Assembly (NCBI RefSeq): GCF_030463565.1
Contig: NC_134643.1
Span: forward strand, 167,298,491-167,362,490
Direction of reading: 5' to 3'
Source: Pelecanus crispus
Taxonomy: Eukaryota; Chordata; Aves; Pelecaniformes; Pelecanidae
Length of the DNA stretch: 64,000 nucleotides
Part shown: one piece after another, positions 25,977-40,200 of the stretch
Position numbering within the stretch: position 1 is the stretch's first letter
Layout: each line of letters opens with the position of its first letter
Made by a program: the position numbers and the translations under genes
The notes under the pieces: model-generated
What the model saw: the letters and a program-made list of their open reading frames with translations, nothing else
Databases searched by the model: none
What the model was told of the DNA's origin: nothing

Positions 25977-27039
25977 GGCCGGGCAGCAGAAGGGGCGGGC
26001 AGCGCCCAGGCGGCCGTGGCGGGAGGGAAGGGTTAAAGCCGGCTGCAGCGCCGAGGGGCGAGGCGGCCCCGGGAGGGCGGCGGGGGCTCCCGTCCCGCCT
26101 CCAGCTGCTGCCCCGGGGGGCACGGGGGAGGCCCTGCGCGGTCACCGCCCCTTCCCGTGGATTTTGGGGACCATCCGACGCAGATGCCCTCAGGGCCGCG
26201 GGTGCCTCGCAGGCGGGTGCCCCCCGCCGCCCGTGGAGGGGGAGCTGGTTCGCTCGCCGGCTGTTAAACGAGGTGGCCCGCTCGGGGGGAGCCAGGGCGT
26301 TGCCTCAAGGGGTCTGTGCAAACCCATTAATATCCCAGCTTTTCTGCTTTAGGAGGCGGCTTCGGGAATCAACGGGGAACAGGCGAATGCTTGATTTACC
26401 CAGAGGTATCCCTCCACGCCCAGCGTACTCCCAGCGCTTGCCTGAGATGCCAGAGGAACCGGAGGACTAGGTCTGTGGGTAGTGTACTCACATTTGCGGT
26501 TACTAGTTAGCGACCTATGTTTTCTTCCTCGTTAGACAACCACAGATTACAGCACTGTAAAATTTAACAGGCAGTAGCATTCTGGGCTCCAAGGGCTGTC
26601 TCAAAACAGTCTCCGCTCCAGTATGTGAATAGAAAGGAGACCCCCACGCAAAGGCCGGGGCTGGAGGTGCGCCTTTCCCAGAGACCCTGTACATTCCCTC
26701 AGAGATTTGGAGTTAGAGCAAAAAGGCTGTCACACCTAGGACCAGCATAGTTGCCTGCATACAGCAGTCCTTAAAACGCCACTACCCATTTGCGTAACTT
26801 GTGTTAGCGTGTGCATCTCTTTGAGCCTTTTCCAGTCATTTACCCAATGTTTTTTTCAGGAAGAGGACTGGGTGGTGCGCACAAATGAGTGATGCAGGGG
26901 AGACGCTTCAGGTCTTTGAAGTTCTCCCAGTGACCCAGGAGGGAGCAGTGAACTAGGCGTGTATTTATAAAGTAACCTTTCTGAGCACCTAGAATTTAAA
27001 GACCATTTGAGGAGCTGAAATACCATCTCTAGTTTTTAA

Positions 27040-27080
27040 ATCATAGAATCGTTTAGGTTGGAAAAGACCTTTAAGATATG
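27040..27080 (-). mobile_element. CR1 3'-end scrap
   Basis: AATCATAGAATCGTTTAGGT followed by TGGAAAAGACCTTTAAGAT is the complement of a CR1 3' terminus of a common avian subfamily. Only the terminal 40 bp are present. Confidence 0.8.
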
Positions 27081-27426
27081 TGAACGCTATAAATATTTTT
27101 TTCATCTAAGCCTTGGTCTTGCTTAATCCACAGAAGACAAATTCCTCTGCTGTCAACAGCAATGCCTCTATGCACAAACACCTCACTACAAATACCTCAA
27201 TGCCTATGCCAACCAACCTTGTGAGATCAAGGGAACTTCATTTCTTTGGTCAGCCCTGAAACCTTAACCAAAGTACATACATTACTGACTGAAAGGCTGG
27301 AAATTGCCTTTAGCTGTCAATACTTGATGAGATAGTAATTACTGTTATTTTCCCCCAGACTTTTTCCACACAAAATGTATGATCTGTGGAAGATCAAGAA
27401 GAAAGATTATGTTCTCATTCTGACAA

Positions 27427-27525
27427 TATGGAATAGAATAGAATATTTCAGTTGCAAGAGACCTACAACGACCACCTAGTCCAACTGCCTGGCCATATGA
27501 ACTGTGGCTAAACCCACTGACATAA
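27427..27525 (-). mobile_element. CR1 3'-end fragment
   Basis: GGAATAGAATAGAATATTTC, then ACCACCTAGTCCAACTGCC, is the complement of a CR1 3' end with a short GAATA repeat as tail. The interior beyond about 27,500 fades into unique sequence. Confidence 0.7.
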
Positions 27526-28849
27526 TAAAAAAAGATTGCCTTTTTCCAAATACTTATTTTGTCAGCAGCTTTAACTCCTACGTAAGGTGCAGTTAGGGTA
27601 AGAGCAGCACTGCAAGGGTCAATTGTAACATTTAGAATTTCCTGGTGATTTTTATGTACACTTCCAGATCATTAATGCCTCATTCACACCTAAGAGTTGT
27701 AATCTACATCGAATGAGTGAGGTCATCTTCAATGCCTTCCAAGTTTGAGTGACCTTGAAACGTTTCTCAGTACTGAACAGAAGTAACAGGTTGCCCTGCA
27801 GCTACGGATCATTTATTACTGAGCTCCAAAAAGCAACAGTGAAATACAGCCTTAAATGGTGTACTTACTGAAGCATCAAAGGTGATAATATGCTGGTCAT
27901 TTCTGCGGGAGCCAAGGACAAGCTTGCATGTGTTTATTTAGTTAACCCTTGATTCTTGCATCTTCTGAAGGAATGGAGGACAACTAGGGACTGACATCCA
28001 AAAAGACTTCTTTACTGCCTCTTGATGTTTATGTAGTCAGTCATAACGTCATCTTTCCCCCATCCATTCCCATTGATGGTCTCTACAATTCTTAAGCCGC
28101 AATTTTTCTCTAAAACAGGTTTCTCTCTTGTAAATTACACATGGCAGCAACTTGTACTCTTGTGATGTAATTGCTAAGAAAAGCACTCATTGCTGCTCTT
28201 AGTTCCTGTAGTACATAGGGTTACGTTTCTTCCCTGTTGAATGAGATGTGGAATTTGTTGGGACATCAAATAAACAGGAGAGAAACAGCATTTGTTTTTG
28301 AAAAGTCGCTGAAATTAGAAAAATGGTTCTAGTTAGTTCATGTTTCTGAAAGAAAACAGATAAGCTTTGTCTGCATCCACTGACAAAGAAGAGAAGAGGT
28401 GGAACTGGATTTCAGATTAAGCAAGACCAAGTTGGCATGATCATTCATTTCTGCCTTACCTGATAAGAGAGAACCCAAGGGAAAGGAAGGGAAGGAGAGA
28501 AATATGTTAAAAGGGTTCTGGCGTCTTGAGAGACTGCCTCTCTGCACCTTCTGCCTTTTTCCCTGTTGGGAAAGGAATAGCAAAAGCTACGATGGAATGC
28601 AAATACAGATCTCTGGAAAGTCTTCACTTTTTACAACTCTCGTATGCTGGGATGATTTGCGGTTATTTTTTCACTGACATTTTTCTCATATTTGTTGCGA
28701 GGTTCTAGAATGTATGCACGTATGCAGACAGTTATGGCAGAGTACCTGCAAATTCACATTTTCACCTGCCATGTGGTAACTTGTTTGCCTGTCTGTGGGC
28801 TTTCTCAAACTAAATTGGACTTGAAACCCAAGTATGCGGATTAAGTTAT

Positions 28850-28925
28850 TTGGTCTGGTTTACACTAAGGTCAGACAAGATTCTTCAGTGGTCTTTCTGG
28901 CCCTAAAATCTGTGCCTCTTTTGTA
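28850..28925 (+). mobile_element. Possible ancient CR1-type 3' end
   Basis: TTCAGTGGTCTTTCTGGCCC followed by TAAAATCTGTG resembles the '...gtcccttctggccttaaaatctatg' end of an old sauropsid CR1 lineage. Only this short part is recognisable, so the call is tentative. Confidence 0.45.
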
Positions 28926-30873
28926 AACTACTTTAAAATATGTGTTGAGTTCAAATGATTTTTTGTGGTTTATTAAGGTGAGAAGCTAGGATGCTGCCCT
29001 AATCGAAATCTGTGTATTCCAGCTATGTCTTTTGTCTAGTAATTCTTTTTCATAAAACATTCCACAGATGTTTTCCCTGGAGCCTGAAATTTTGTTTCAA
29101 AGACCCTTTCAGCAAATACTTTCGTGCTAGATTTGTCAGTGTGTTCTTGTATAAATGTGGTTTGGGGCTCAATCTTGCAAACCTACAGCATTTGATTAGT
29201 CAGTTTTAGGCGCTCTCTCATATGTCTTTATGTTAACTTGTGTTAACTCAACTGGTTTTGCTAATTTTATGCAAGAGCATGACAGAATTATCCATCCAGT
29301 TCTTCCAGGATCATTTCACCATTATTTTTATTACAAGTTTTGCAGCATACATGCTTCCCACTATGTCAGTGGCTTTTGTTTGTAATAGAATTCTACCCAT
29401 GTCTTCTCAAAATATTATTACAGTCGTCAGTTGTTAAGATTATCATACCACTAGCTCTTCTGGTAAGGTTACTAATGTTGAACTAATGTCTTCCTCGCTT
29501 CTACATCAGAATGCCATGTCAAATTATAGCTAGAAGCCGTGGTAATTAACAATTTTCATAATAGTGTATAATACTAGCAGTAGACCATGTCTTAACTTTT
29601 GAGGGGAAAAACAAAGAAAAAAGCAAATAAATATTTAGCCAGTTAGCAAAGGAGTCCATTTCCATTCTCAAACTTCAGGATTTCCATGTGAAAGAAATAT
29701 TGAACCATTGAAAAGAAGCCATTTAAGCACTTAAAGCCAGCTAATTAACAGATTTGGTTTACTGCCTGCTCAAAGTATATAATACCATGAATTAAGAGAG
29801 CGCCTTTTAATGGTATATGCAAAAGTTTCCTAAGTCCTTAAGAATTTATATAAAGGGAGCTTTTGCGTATCAAGCTATTGGATCAAGCCCCTCTCCCTAA
29901 CCTCAGTATTAATACTATACAACATCACCTCTGTTACGTGTCATCATATTTACCTTGTATTGTCCAACATATTTGCCTGTTTCAGGATTAACGCATTTGT
30001 TACATTAGCTGCATATCTGTGCTAAGATGATCACCAGTGCAATAGTTAATAGAAGGATCATCCCTGAAGCTTCAAAGCTAAAAAGTTTGCTTGAAATTAA
30101 TGAACAATTTATACTGATCAAAACTACATAGATTGCATCAGCTTATACTTGCTTCATGCTTGCTTTTTCCCTTCTGCAAATCCAAGGAGAAAAAAAAGGC
30201 TCATTTTTTAAATGGCACTGAGGATTCCAAAGTATTTATTAATGGACAAAATTGTTAACTACTGCAATGTAAATTAAAATATTAATAATAATTTATTATC
30301 ATTATCTATAAAATAATCATTTATCAAATTACAAATATCAGAACCTTCAAGAAAACAGAAGCCAAGAAAAAATACAGAGGTTTGTAAAAAAAAAAAAATC
30401 AAATATCCTTTTGTTATTCAGGTTTCCTCTCCTACAACCCATTTTCACCTTTTCTCCCAAAAGAAGGGAAAAAGAACACTGAATATATGTATTCTATGCC
30501 AGTATTTCCATCAGAAACAATGTACCTCTTCTGTCACGGTGAGGAGAGAGAAGTGGTAATGGAAAGAGAAAATATTTGCAGATATGCAAAGATTTCACAT
30601 GTTGAGTAACAAATAAAAAAAAAAAAAAACTAAAAAAAATAGCTGCCTTCATCAAGCCTGCCATGCAAGATGTAGTGTGTTGGGCAGGAATGAAAGCTCA
30701 TCATCTCCCTGTTGAATGTGGCTTTTAGAAAACAGCCAAACTGCATTAATCTTTCAATACTACTTTTGAGAAGAAAACGAAATGTGGTGTTTGAAATCGA
30801 AATGTGCCCTTAGAGTTTAGAGTTTAGGGTAAAACTCCTAGCACCATAGTTCATTGTCTTCCAGTGCTTTTAA

Positions 30874-30901
30874 AAATAAAAAAAAAGAAAAGAAAAGAAA
30901 A
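30874..30901 (+). repeat. (AAAAG)n microsatellite
   Basis: Short A-rich run with three AAAAG-type units in intergenic sequence. Confidence 0.8.
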
Positions 30902-33879
30902 CAGGTGATACTTTCCAGGAAGATGGTGCAACTAAATTCATTAAATGATTTTGAGACCATTTAACACTGTGGTGAAGAAGAACGATTCAAGTACCTGGAC
31001 TGATGTAAGCAAATATGGTTCTAAAACAGAGGAAAAAATGCTGTTTCTGCAGCCCCTCAGAATTTATACCATGAGTAAACACAGCTGAAAAGAGTCCCCT
31101 TGCAAATAGGAAAATGAGAAGAATATAGCACATTAAACATGGCTTTTAGCATTGTCAGACTTAAAGATTCCCATGAAAATAATAACCCTCTTGCTTTCCT
31201 CTTCCCCCCAGGCCCCCTGCCAATATTTGTGCTGTCACCTCCTGCAAGGGAATACATCTGGAACATATCAGTGTGTCTGAATAAATACTTTTGGGATAAT
31301 CTCCACTTTAAGTGTTTGGGGAGGAACCTTATCTAGTGCTCTGTCACATTCAGGATCTCCCATGGGTCCCTTCTAACTTCACGTTGGATGATAGGCACTT
31401 TATTTTTACAATGGTTAGTAACAACAGGTGGCTTAATTACTGTCTTCTCCATTGTCATATTCTTCTGTTTTAATTTTTAGAACATCTAAATCTGGCTGGA
31501 GGGAGCAACTGTAAAACCTGTCAAAGCAAACATCAACTCACTGTATGATTTTGCTATTTCAGAATGCAGCCTCTGAAATTAGCCCATTCCTAAATGTCAG
31601 ACCAGAAGCCGGGTCTTCTAAGGGTGGTAATTTATTTGCTTCCCGTATGAGAAATGTAGCAGACTGAAGAGAAACAAGACCATCTATTTTCTATCCGGGT
31701 TTAGTATCATGCATGAAATTCCTTCTTCAAAAGGGATCTGTGAAACTTTCTGTTCAGAAAGTGAAAGGTATTAAATAATTTACAGAAATAATATTTCACT
31801 GTAGAAAGCTTAGCAAGATCTGCATAATTTATGTTTAATAAAACCAAATAATCAAATCATTAGAGACTTGAAAAGCATTTATTTTCCTGCTTATTTTTCT
31901 CAGAAATAAAACTCCAATGAATGAAAACAAAATAACTGCTCTAACAAGTGGAATTTAGACTAAAAAAAATATGAAGCATCATTTCCATTTTACTGATGTG
32001 AAAAATCACCTACCATGATATAGTCTACTTTCTGCTATAATATACTTTCAAATCAGGAAGGAAAATTTTCCTTAAAGGTCAGGTAGATTAAGTCTATGCT
32101 TTTTCTCCCACCAGCTCCTATCCACTTACCGATGATGATATGCAGAACTGTTGGTGATGTTCTTCCCCACGTAAACACGCTAGCTGGTCTATCGCTGTCG
32201 AAGATCCTATTTAACCTGTTCTACGTCTGTGGCAACTTGGGCTCTGCCTGTGAGTTTCAACTGAGTGATGAATGCTCTCCTGTTTCCTAGGTCCTGATGC
32301 TGAAAGATGGACAGGGGACAGTTTTTGTTTAGTCTCTTAATTTTCTGAGATGCAGGGTAGAGATGAAGGCGGTATGAGTTTTTTCCATGCTCAGGGTTTT
32401 CCATCAAATATAATAATTCATAATTCATTACCACTGCTTCCAATTAGATCATTTTCCCACTCTACTTAAGAAAAAAAAAATTCCCTTCTGTCTGTTGTTA
32501 GCAGTATTTTTTTCCATTTCCTCAGTTAGTGGTCTGCATGTCACGTAAGTCTGCATTCCCTTCAGCATTATGGTGTTCCATAGTCTTTCAGTTTATTGGA
32601 CAGTTTTCCACTTGTAAGTATTTTAAATGTGAGATTCACTGTTTGCTCTGACAATGAAACAGAAAGTAATCGTTTCTGGTTTATGAGTAATCTCTAGGAT
32701 ACATTTGTCCTTTAAAAATATCAAAATTTTCTGTTACCAAAAAGAAAAAAAAAAAAGAGAAAAATAACCTTATTTTTTAAACATTAGATTTCAAAATGAA
32801 CATGAACTTAATATATAACTGAATTGAATTCACTCTGCTGAAATAGGACAGGCTTAACCAGAACAGTTCCCAAGAAACGTTTTAAAGCACCAGTTTTAAT
32901 AATAGTCTGCACTAAATTTAACCAGTTCTTTATTATAAAGATGCCTATCACCTCATGCTTTTAAATTCTGAAATGCATTCTTTTCTTTGCTATTTCCAAT
33001 TGCTTCACCAGTGCCTGTTTAGTTTGCTCCCTCCACAGTCTCTCTGCAGTTGTAGACAACGCTGGGTATTGCACATCTGTACGGTGCCATATCTCCCTCT
33101 GGCACTGGGGAGGAAATCTTAATCCCTATTTCCTGCTGTAATCTCTCCTCCTAAAGAGGCAGATCAGTAACAAAGGAGCTGCAGTTCTCGTAAAACTGTC
33201 TGAATATTAAAATGGTTTAATCTTCTACTAGGGAAAGCTAGAGAGTCTCACTGCGTGCCTTACTTTCTACTGCACTTTGATCCTTTGTGTAAGTTACTAA
33301 AATTCAGCATTTCAGATTTGCGACCTTTGAATACCTGAAAAATCCATTAGCTCCTTCAAAATGGTGCAGAGAAAAAAAAAAGGATAGAACATTTTATCAT
33401 GGTTTTATTTGATTATATATTTCTCCTTTGTCTTTTGTTTAGAAACCGCATAACACTCAACAGTGTCAAGATGAGAAAAGATTTTTTTCCTTCTCAGGCC
33501 CCAGAGCAAGTGTCTACACGAATATTAGCACTGAGATATGTTTTATATGAAGTGATTCCTATTCTAGTCAATCCTATATGACCTGGGTGGAGAAGTATTT
33601 GTATCTCACAAAGCCCTGTGCAAACACTGTAAAGAGATTCTGATCTGTATAAACAAAACCGGGGCAGAAGGAAAGTGAGGAGGGGAATGCTGTAATGAAG
33701 GATGTGTACAAATGACCGCGTGAAGCCTGATCAGAGAACCGGGTGTCTAACAGGAGATACAGTAGGGGAACCTGAGGGAAAGAATACAAGAAATGGGACA
33801 AATGTAGAGTGATCCTTCCCCTAGCCTACTCTCCCAGCTTCTGACAGCCAAAGATTTATGGCCTTCTTGAGCAAGTCCT

Positions 33880-34290
33880 ATTAACCATTCACAAACCTAC
33901 CCTTAAAGAATTGGTCCGATTCTTTTCTTGACTTCCAGACACATCCATCAGAAATTAGTTTCATGCTTTAATTGCGGCATATGAAAAAATATTCCTTGTT
34001 GTTTTTCAACATCTAATACTTTATTTGGGTAGCATTTGATCTTGCGTTAGAAGAAACAGTGAATTGTTCCTTCTTCACCCACTCCCCTACATCGGTAACT
34101 GTGTAGATTTATCTATTCTACTTCCCCTTAGAGTTGTCACCTTTTTTCAATCTGAAGAGCCTCAACCTCTTTAGTTTCACCTCAGATGGCTGCACTGCCT
34201 ACTTCTCAAACGTCTCACCTCTTTCTCAACATTTCCAGTTCTGCTATATCCCTTTTCCAACACCTGCATCAAGACTGCATGCAAAGTCAA
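33880..34290 (-). mobile_element. Ancient CR1-type LINE fragment (complement of ORF2 C-terminus)
   Basis: The plus strand contains AATATTCCTTGTTGTTTTTC, then CTGAAGAGCCTCAACCTCTT and TTCCAGTTCTGCTATATCCC. This is the order seen in the complement of the CR1 ORF2 C-terminal region, where younger copies read 'ccaggctgaacaaccacaac...'. It is strongly diverged; boundaries are uncertain. Confidence 0.6.
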
Positions 34291-37200
34291 GGCAGAGGTG
34301 CACAGATGTTTGCACAGAACAGCCCTGGCAGTGGCAACTGCAGCGCCCTGCTGCTCAACTCCCTCCTTAGGAAGGAAGAGGAATTCTTACAAGGAAAACC
34401 AGGCTAAAGTCATTCAGCATTGTCCTTTTTCCAACCAAAGCAATCATTCTCTTCCACCATAACTACAGTATTACCAGAGAAATTTGGGATTTCGGGGAAA
34501 AAGAATTATGATTCTTCTTTAGATGATCCAATAAAAGCTTGCTTGCATTTTGAAGTTAGGGATGGTATTTCAGCATAAGGGCAAGAGAAAATATTTAGCT
34601 GTCCATGTCTCATAGTTTAGACGCAAAGTCCATGTGATTTGTTGTCAAGAAGTTAATTTTTAAAATTTGTTTGCATTTTGAAAACACTTCTCAAAGAAAA
34701 ACATTGGCAGCTGTGTTAAAGAAGAAAAATAGACCTACAAAATGCACCAACTGAATGCTATAGGACTAGCAAGAGACTCCAATTCCAGCAAACCAAACAC
34801 TATAGACAAGATAGCTGAAAAATGAGGCAAGGCAAAAATTGTATGCTGCACTTATATTAGGACCTATAAAAGATTATTAAATGTTTGTTTAGAAAATAGA
34901 AGTTACAGTGGGCAGCTACTCAGAGGTCTGTTTTATGCTCAGGCATATGAGTGATGAGAGGAGTCCAATTCCCAGCAACTTGGTGGTTTGGGCTAGGCCA
35001 TTTTATATGTAGTTTGTTTGGTTTTTTCCCCCAAGGGTAATAAATATTATGTGAAAAGATTTTAATAGCAGTGAGGGCAAATGAAGACTCCCTCTTCTCA
35101 GATTTCATACCCTTTTTCTTTTTTTTTTCCCCAGTTATCCCTTTTCAACTTTCCACTTGAAATATATTTTCTTATCACACTCTGCTACCTCCAGCAATGT
35201 CTTTAAGCTTTTATTCATTTTAAGGACAGGAATCCACACTTTTTTATATTACTGTAGAGCCTCAGGAGCTCATCCACACAGCTGCCATTCCTTTTCACTT
35301 GCTCCCAGAGACTGACAGGCAACCCAAATGAAACTCATTTCCTCCTTACCCTGCGGATGAGGAGAAGTGGCAGGTTCCAAAGACAGAGTTTGCCTTCACA
35401 GCAGTAAGGAGAAAGTTGCTGTGGCTGTCTCATTCTACAGCGAGACGTTTATTTATGGGCATGTACTTTATTTGGACTTTTTAATGATGGGAGAAACAGG
35501 GACAGGGAATAGACCTGGTTAAACCTGTACTGATTTAACACTCCCCCGTTCTCTCTTTTCTTTCTCTATGGTTGCAATAGGCAGTTCTTGAGACAAACTA
35601 CCTGCTCTGTGCACACGTTTCCAGTAAACAGAAGTTACAGTTTAACACCCTGCCTATAAAATGGCCCTGTTAAGAAACACCCTCCCAAAAAACTAGGGAC
35701 TGTAAAGTATCAAACTTGCCTAGTACAAGTGCATGGCCTTCTAATACTCTATTGTATCATCTCCATCTACTGGCCAGATGAAACTTCAGCTGGAGCACAG
35801 AACTGGTGAAATATAACCACTGCATCCACACAGGTCTTCATGCTAACTGTTGATAAGGCCCCATTTTAGTAAGTTTGGGGGGTTCAGTGTTTATTGAGTT
35901 TGCTTTTTTTTTTCCCCTTCCCCCCTCCCCCAGGAATATCAACTCCTAAACAGACAAAACTCCACAGTAAAAACATCTCTTGGTATTTTATTCTCAGATA
36001 TTTAAAAATGGTGATGCTGCACAATTTTACTTCAAGTAATTCAGGCAACATTAACTTCCCCAATTCACAATATTGTGTTATGATCTGATCATATTTTTTG
36101 CAGGTCTGAGTACAAAACGTGAGTTTTATTCCAAGCTTTTTTGGTTGGAAAATTAGCATCAGTTTTTAAGATAGTATATGAACTGAATATTAAAACCATT
36201 TAATTAATTTACAACAAATCCTATCACCTCAAGACAGGACCATGCAGTTATTAAAGAATAACTTTTTGTTAACAGCACATATATTACGTGAAAACCCATA
36301 CTTCAGATATATTTAAAATATAACTTTCTGTTGCTACTTAGGAAAGAAGCAGTCACACGTTTAATGCAGAAATAGTAAGTTGAGGAAATATCCCCTTTCT
36401 TTTTTCCTCCTTCCCCACCCTCAGAAGACACTGGCCATCCGCAAAAGGTAGTGACCAGTGGTAATGGTGCTGGCAAAAGGAGAGACAATTAATGACCTTC
36501 TGAGCAAAAACTGACTGAAGTTAAACTTATCATTCCCATCAGTCACCACTAACTCAGGAATACCTCACTATTTACCCCTGGGTAATGGTCCCCGGGGGAC
36601 CGTCTGCCAACATGCATCGTTCCCACTTTTCTGGAAGAAAATTCCAAAATTCCATTTCAGCAACCAGTGCTGCTCATGTGGTACCTCAGGAGAGCTTTGA
36701 ACCTCCTCTGCTAGGAGCAATACACAACACCACATCCTCAAAAAAAAAAAAAAGAGCAACCCCAAACTTAAGGCATTCACTACTTACTGTTAAATTTTCA
36801 GTATCTATTGTTAAATAAGTGAAACTCTATTAAAAATACTTGTGTGCATCTAGTGTTATATCAGCTGAAGTTATTCTTAAACCAAGAGTGGTACCAATAC
36901 TAAACTCAGAAGACATTTTGATTTCACGGTTCAGCAGCCACAAAAATTCCCTGCACCTGAAGGGAGGTCATGGGCAGCTTCTTGAGCGAGAAAGCAAAGT
37001 CATGAAAATCAAAACCAACTTGAACGTACGAGGTCCTACCTTACCTTCTTGAAAACATATGGAGAAAGTTACGTCACTGATCTCAACTGGAACAGCAGGA
37101 ACAGGTCTGACAGAGATTGTAGAAACACTCTTCTCAGAGCAGAAATCGCTGTTTCTTGTCTCCAAACCAGAGAGGCGAATTTCACACTAAATCCAGCCTT

Positions 37201-40200
37201 GCAAGAGCGCTTGAAGATTATCATCCCAGGCTGCCATTCCCAGGCTGATTTTCTAAATAGACTCAGAATAGCTGAGAGGCTATTTGATTTCTTCTCTATC
37301 AGGTAATTGGAAAGACCAGAGTCAATTCTGCAAGCAAAAATCTGTGAACACGTAATAAATGTAAAGACCAAACATTTGGGCCTCGTGGGCTGTGAAGGAA
37401 CAAGATACCACCTTTGAAAAGCAAATACTCCAATACAGAAAAGTTCTAAAACTTGAGAGACAAAAACCTAGATTTCCACTGGAATAACCATACTGTTACT
37501 GAGCTTAGCATTTTGTATTCAAAGATACGCAACACACAGCTTTCTCCTGTCCTGAATGGGTCTCCATTCCTCATATCTCTTTTGAGTCAGAAAAGATGCT
37601 GTAGAAACCTTTTCCTGAACTAAAAGCAAACCAAGTTTATGGCTTCTAGGGCTATAGCAGTGGGTAACATCTCCTGAATGAGGCTTCTGTGAAAGAGGAA
37701 AATTGATTCAGTAGTGGCAAAGAGGCACAAACTTGGAGTTATACCTGTTAATAGCATGTTAGTCTGAGGCTAACATAAATCAGAGAGAAATCTAACTAAC
37801 TTGATGACAAAAGGAGATATTGGTGGAGGTAGCTTACACCCTCTGGAAATAAAAGCATCTTCTGAATCGCACCTTTGAATGGGGATTTAATAGCAGGTAA
37901 TTTGCCAGGTGAAACACCTCAAGAGCTAGTGAAATCTCCTTCAGAACTGACACAATGAGACAGCTGGGGGCCTGTCTGACTTTTAGAGAAAGGGTTGTAG
38001 GTTTGGATTTTTTTTTTTTTTTTTAAATTGGTTGATTCTAGGGGTAGGAAAAAAATTAGATTCCAGGAAATCAAAGTCTTTCCAAGTAGTTGCATTACAG
38101 TACAACTACTGAGGCTATTCAGTGAGCCATTGAACTGCCAATAATAAACACCATCCCAAGGACCACCTGAGATACTAACAACTTCTCGTCTATCAGCACC
38201 AACTCAGATGGCAGTCTCCTTTGGTCTCAAAACACTTCCTTATGACAAAAATCTATCACTATCTAACACACCTGTTTTCCTTCTCGGAACAGGGCTGCAG
38301 ACAATCATTTATGTTCAAACATTGTTACAGATATCCAGTATCAGGCAAGATGAATCCCACGACTTTTATCTAATATTGAGCCCATACCTCTGAAGTCTCA
38401 ACAGATGTTAAGCTGTCCTGTGATATGTTCTTTCTTGAAGCAACACAAACATCTTCATGATAATCAAAAAAGGGAAAAGGACCTCTACCAGACAGAAGCT
38501 TAAATCCCATTCACTGCTTCTCAGAAGACAACAAATGCATTTCTTAGAATTTAAGAGACCATCAAGCCCCATGCAAGTAAGTACCATTGTCTAAGTTAGC
38601 AAATAAGAGTGGACTGAATGATTAAATAGCAAAGGCTAAGGCCGCTCTGATGCACAGCAAAATACTTCAAAGTTGGAAAAAAAACCCTAACCATATGGGG
38701 TGGCAAATACTTTTGTATTTTTTTAATACCCCCCTCGTATTTCAAAGACTCAGTGTATGTGTGCATCCCTGCAGACACCACTAATGCAAAAATAAGGCTC
38801 CAGTTCAGGATCCCAAGGCAGCTGCGTACAGAGTACATACACGCATACACAGAGTCATTAGGGAAGTCATCTTCCTTAATTCTTTATTTCATCAAAAATC
38901 CCAACTGTGCAACACGTCTTACTCTCACGCATGTACTCCATACATGAGACTGAAAGATGTAGACATGTAGAGAACAACAAACAACATTTGGCATAACAAC
39001 AACTGCTCTGTGCTGGGGAATAGCAGCCCTTGCACTCAGCATTACTTTGAAGTCTCTGCAGAGAAAGGCAATGACAGAATGCCACAGCAGTTAAGATTCC
39101 TTCATCTCCTTCCTAAGGATGACTTTTTATTTTTTTGATAGCTGCAGATAAAGCTACTGTTCTCCTAGACTTTGTTTGGGCAGGAGTACTTCAGTGCTGT
39201 GGAAGACGAAGAATGGCTGACTGCTTAAAAATTCTGTACTCCTGTAAGCATCCATTAAGGAACCTGAAAAGCTAAGATGAGTGATTCAGACAGCTTTTAA
39301 ATAGGTAGAAAGGGAGTGTAGAGTTTTTAAAGCTTGCATGAGTTGAGAAAATGCTACAGCAGCTTTTGGATTAACCCTGACAAGTTCAGTGGGGACAGGC
39401 AAGACAAGACCTCCAGGTACTCCCAGGAACCGACCTTCCTGTCAGGGTGGCAGTGACCAGTGACTGACTCAGTGCCCTTTTCTTTGATAAAATGATTGTT
39501 AACAAGGTAGAAGCAACTCCACAAAGTTGCTCTGCGCTGGCTCTGGCACACGGAGCAACCCTGTCTGCTGGTTTTATTTGTTCTCATTTACTGGGACTGA
39601 AAGGAAGAAAAGAAGATTCAGGTTGGTCCACTGGGAGAGCAATTAGAATGCTGGTCTTCTATATTACAGACAGCCAAAGTTGATGCTGTTTCAGGGAAAT
39701 ACCAGATGTACTACTATTTTCTCCACATGGTGGTAATCCAAAGAAGGGAAAAGAAAAAAATTCTAAGGCTGAAGCTTTGAGAAAAAAAAAAAGAAAAAGC
39801 AAGCTTCAGGGAAAAACTTGAATCTTTTAGACTGAGGGAAATTCAAATAAAGAATACTTAAAAAAAAAATCAACAGGAAAGATGAAAGATACGCAATACC
39901 CCAATTTTGTAGTCAGGACCAGTGCTTGAGATAACTGACCTGACTTACTAGTTCTCTCACAGTACTGGTATCTAATCCTTAACAGCTCATTTTCCAGATG
40001 TATGAATGCTTGAATTGCTGCTAATACAAGACTGACAATTTTAACAAAGTAGAAACTGGACCAGTAGATACTTTGTTACACTGTTTCAGCTGCCTCTAAA
40101 CAAAACTACAGCCTCAACCCCTATGGTTAAGGCAGGCTGTGTCACAAATATTTGGATATAATGACCTCGTTTTGTATTGGGGTTGTTTTTTGAAACATTT

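Larger units (their letters stand above)
24480..26315. promoter_or_regulatory. CpG island, putative FARP1 promoter region
   Basis: About 1.8 kb of very GC-rich sequence with dense CpG, in sharp contrast to the AT-rich flanks. It contains many GC boxes and purine or pyrimidine runs, as at vertebrate housekeeping or broad promoters. A strong minus-strand splice donor at 25,340-25,335 points to transcription leftward. In human 13q32 the gene following IPO5 in the same direction is FARP1 (a FERM, RhoGEF and PH-domain protein), whose first exon is non-coding. That synteny, recalled from memory, is the only reason for the FARP1 label. Confidence 0.75.

Noticed and set aside
24315..26470. Many long overlapping open frames (up to 417 codons) on both strands
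   Set aside because: They are proline-, glycine-, alanine- and arginine-rich, overlap in several frames and exist because GC-rich CpG-island sequence lacks stop codons. No domain is recognisable.
30810..30835. Telomere-like TTTAGAG/TTTAGGG units
   Set aside because: Only about three imperfect units, with no array; ordinary AT-rich sequence.
31330..31395. Possible CR1 3' end (GGGTCCCTTCTAAC)
   Set aside because: Only a 14-bp match with no supporting tail or interior; too weak to list.
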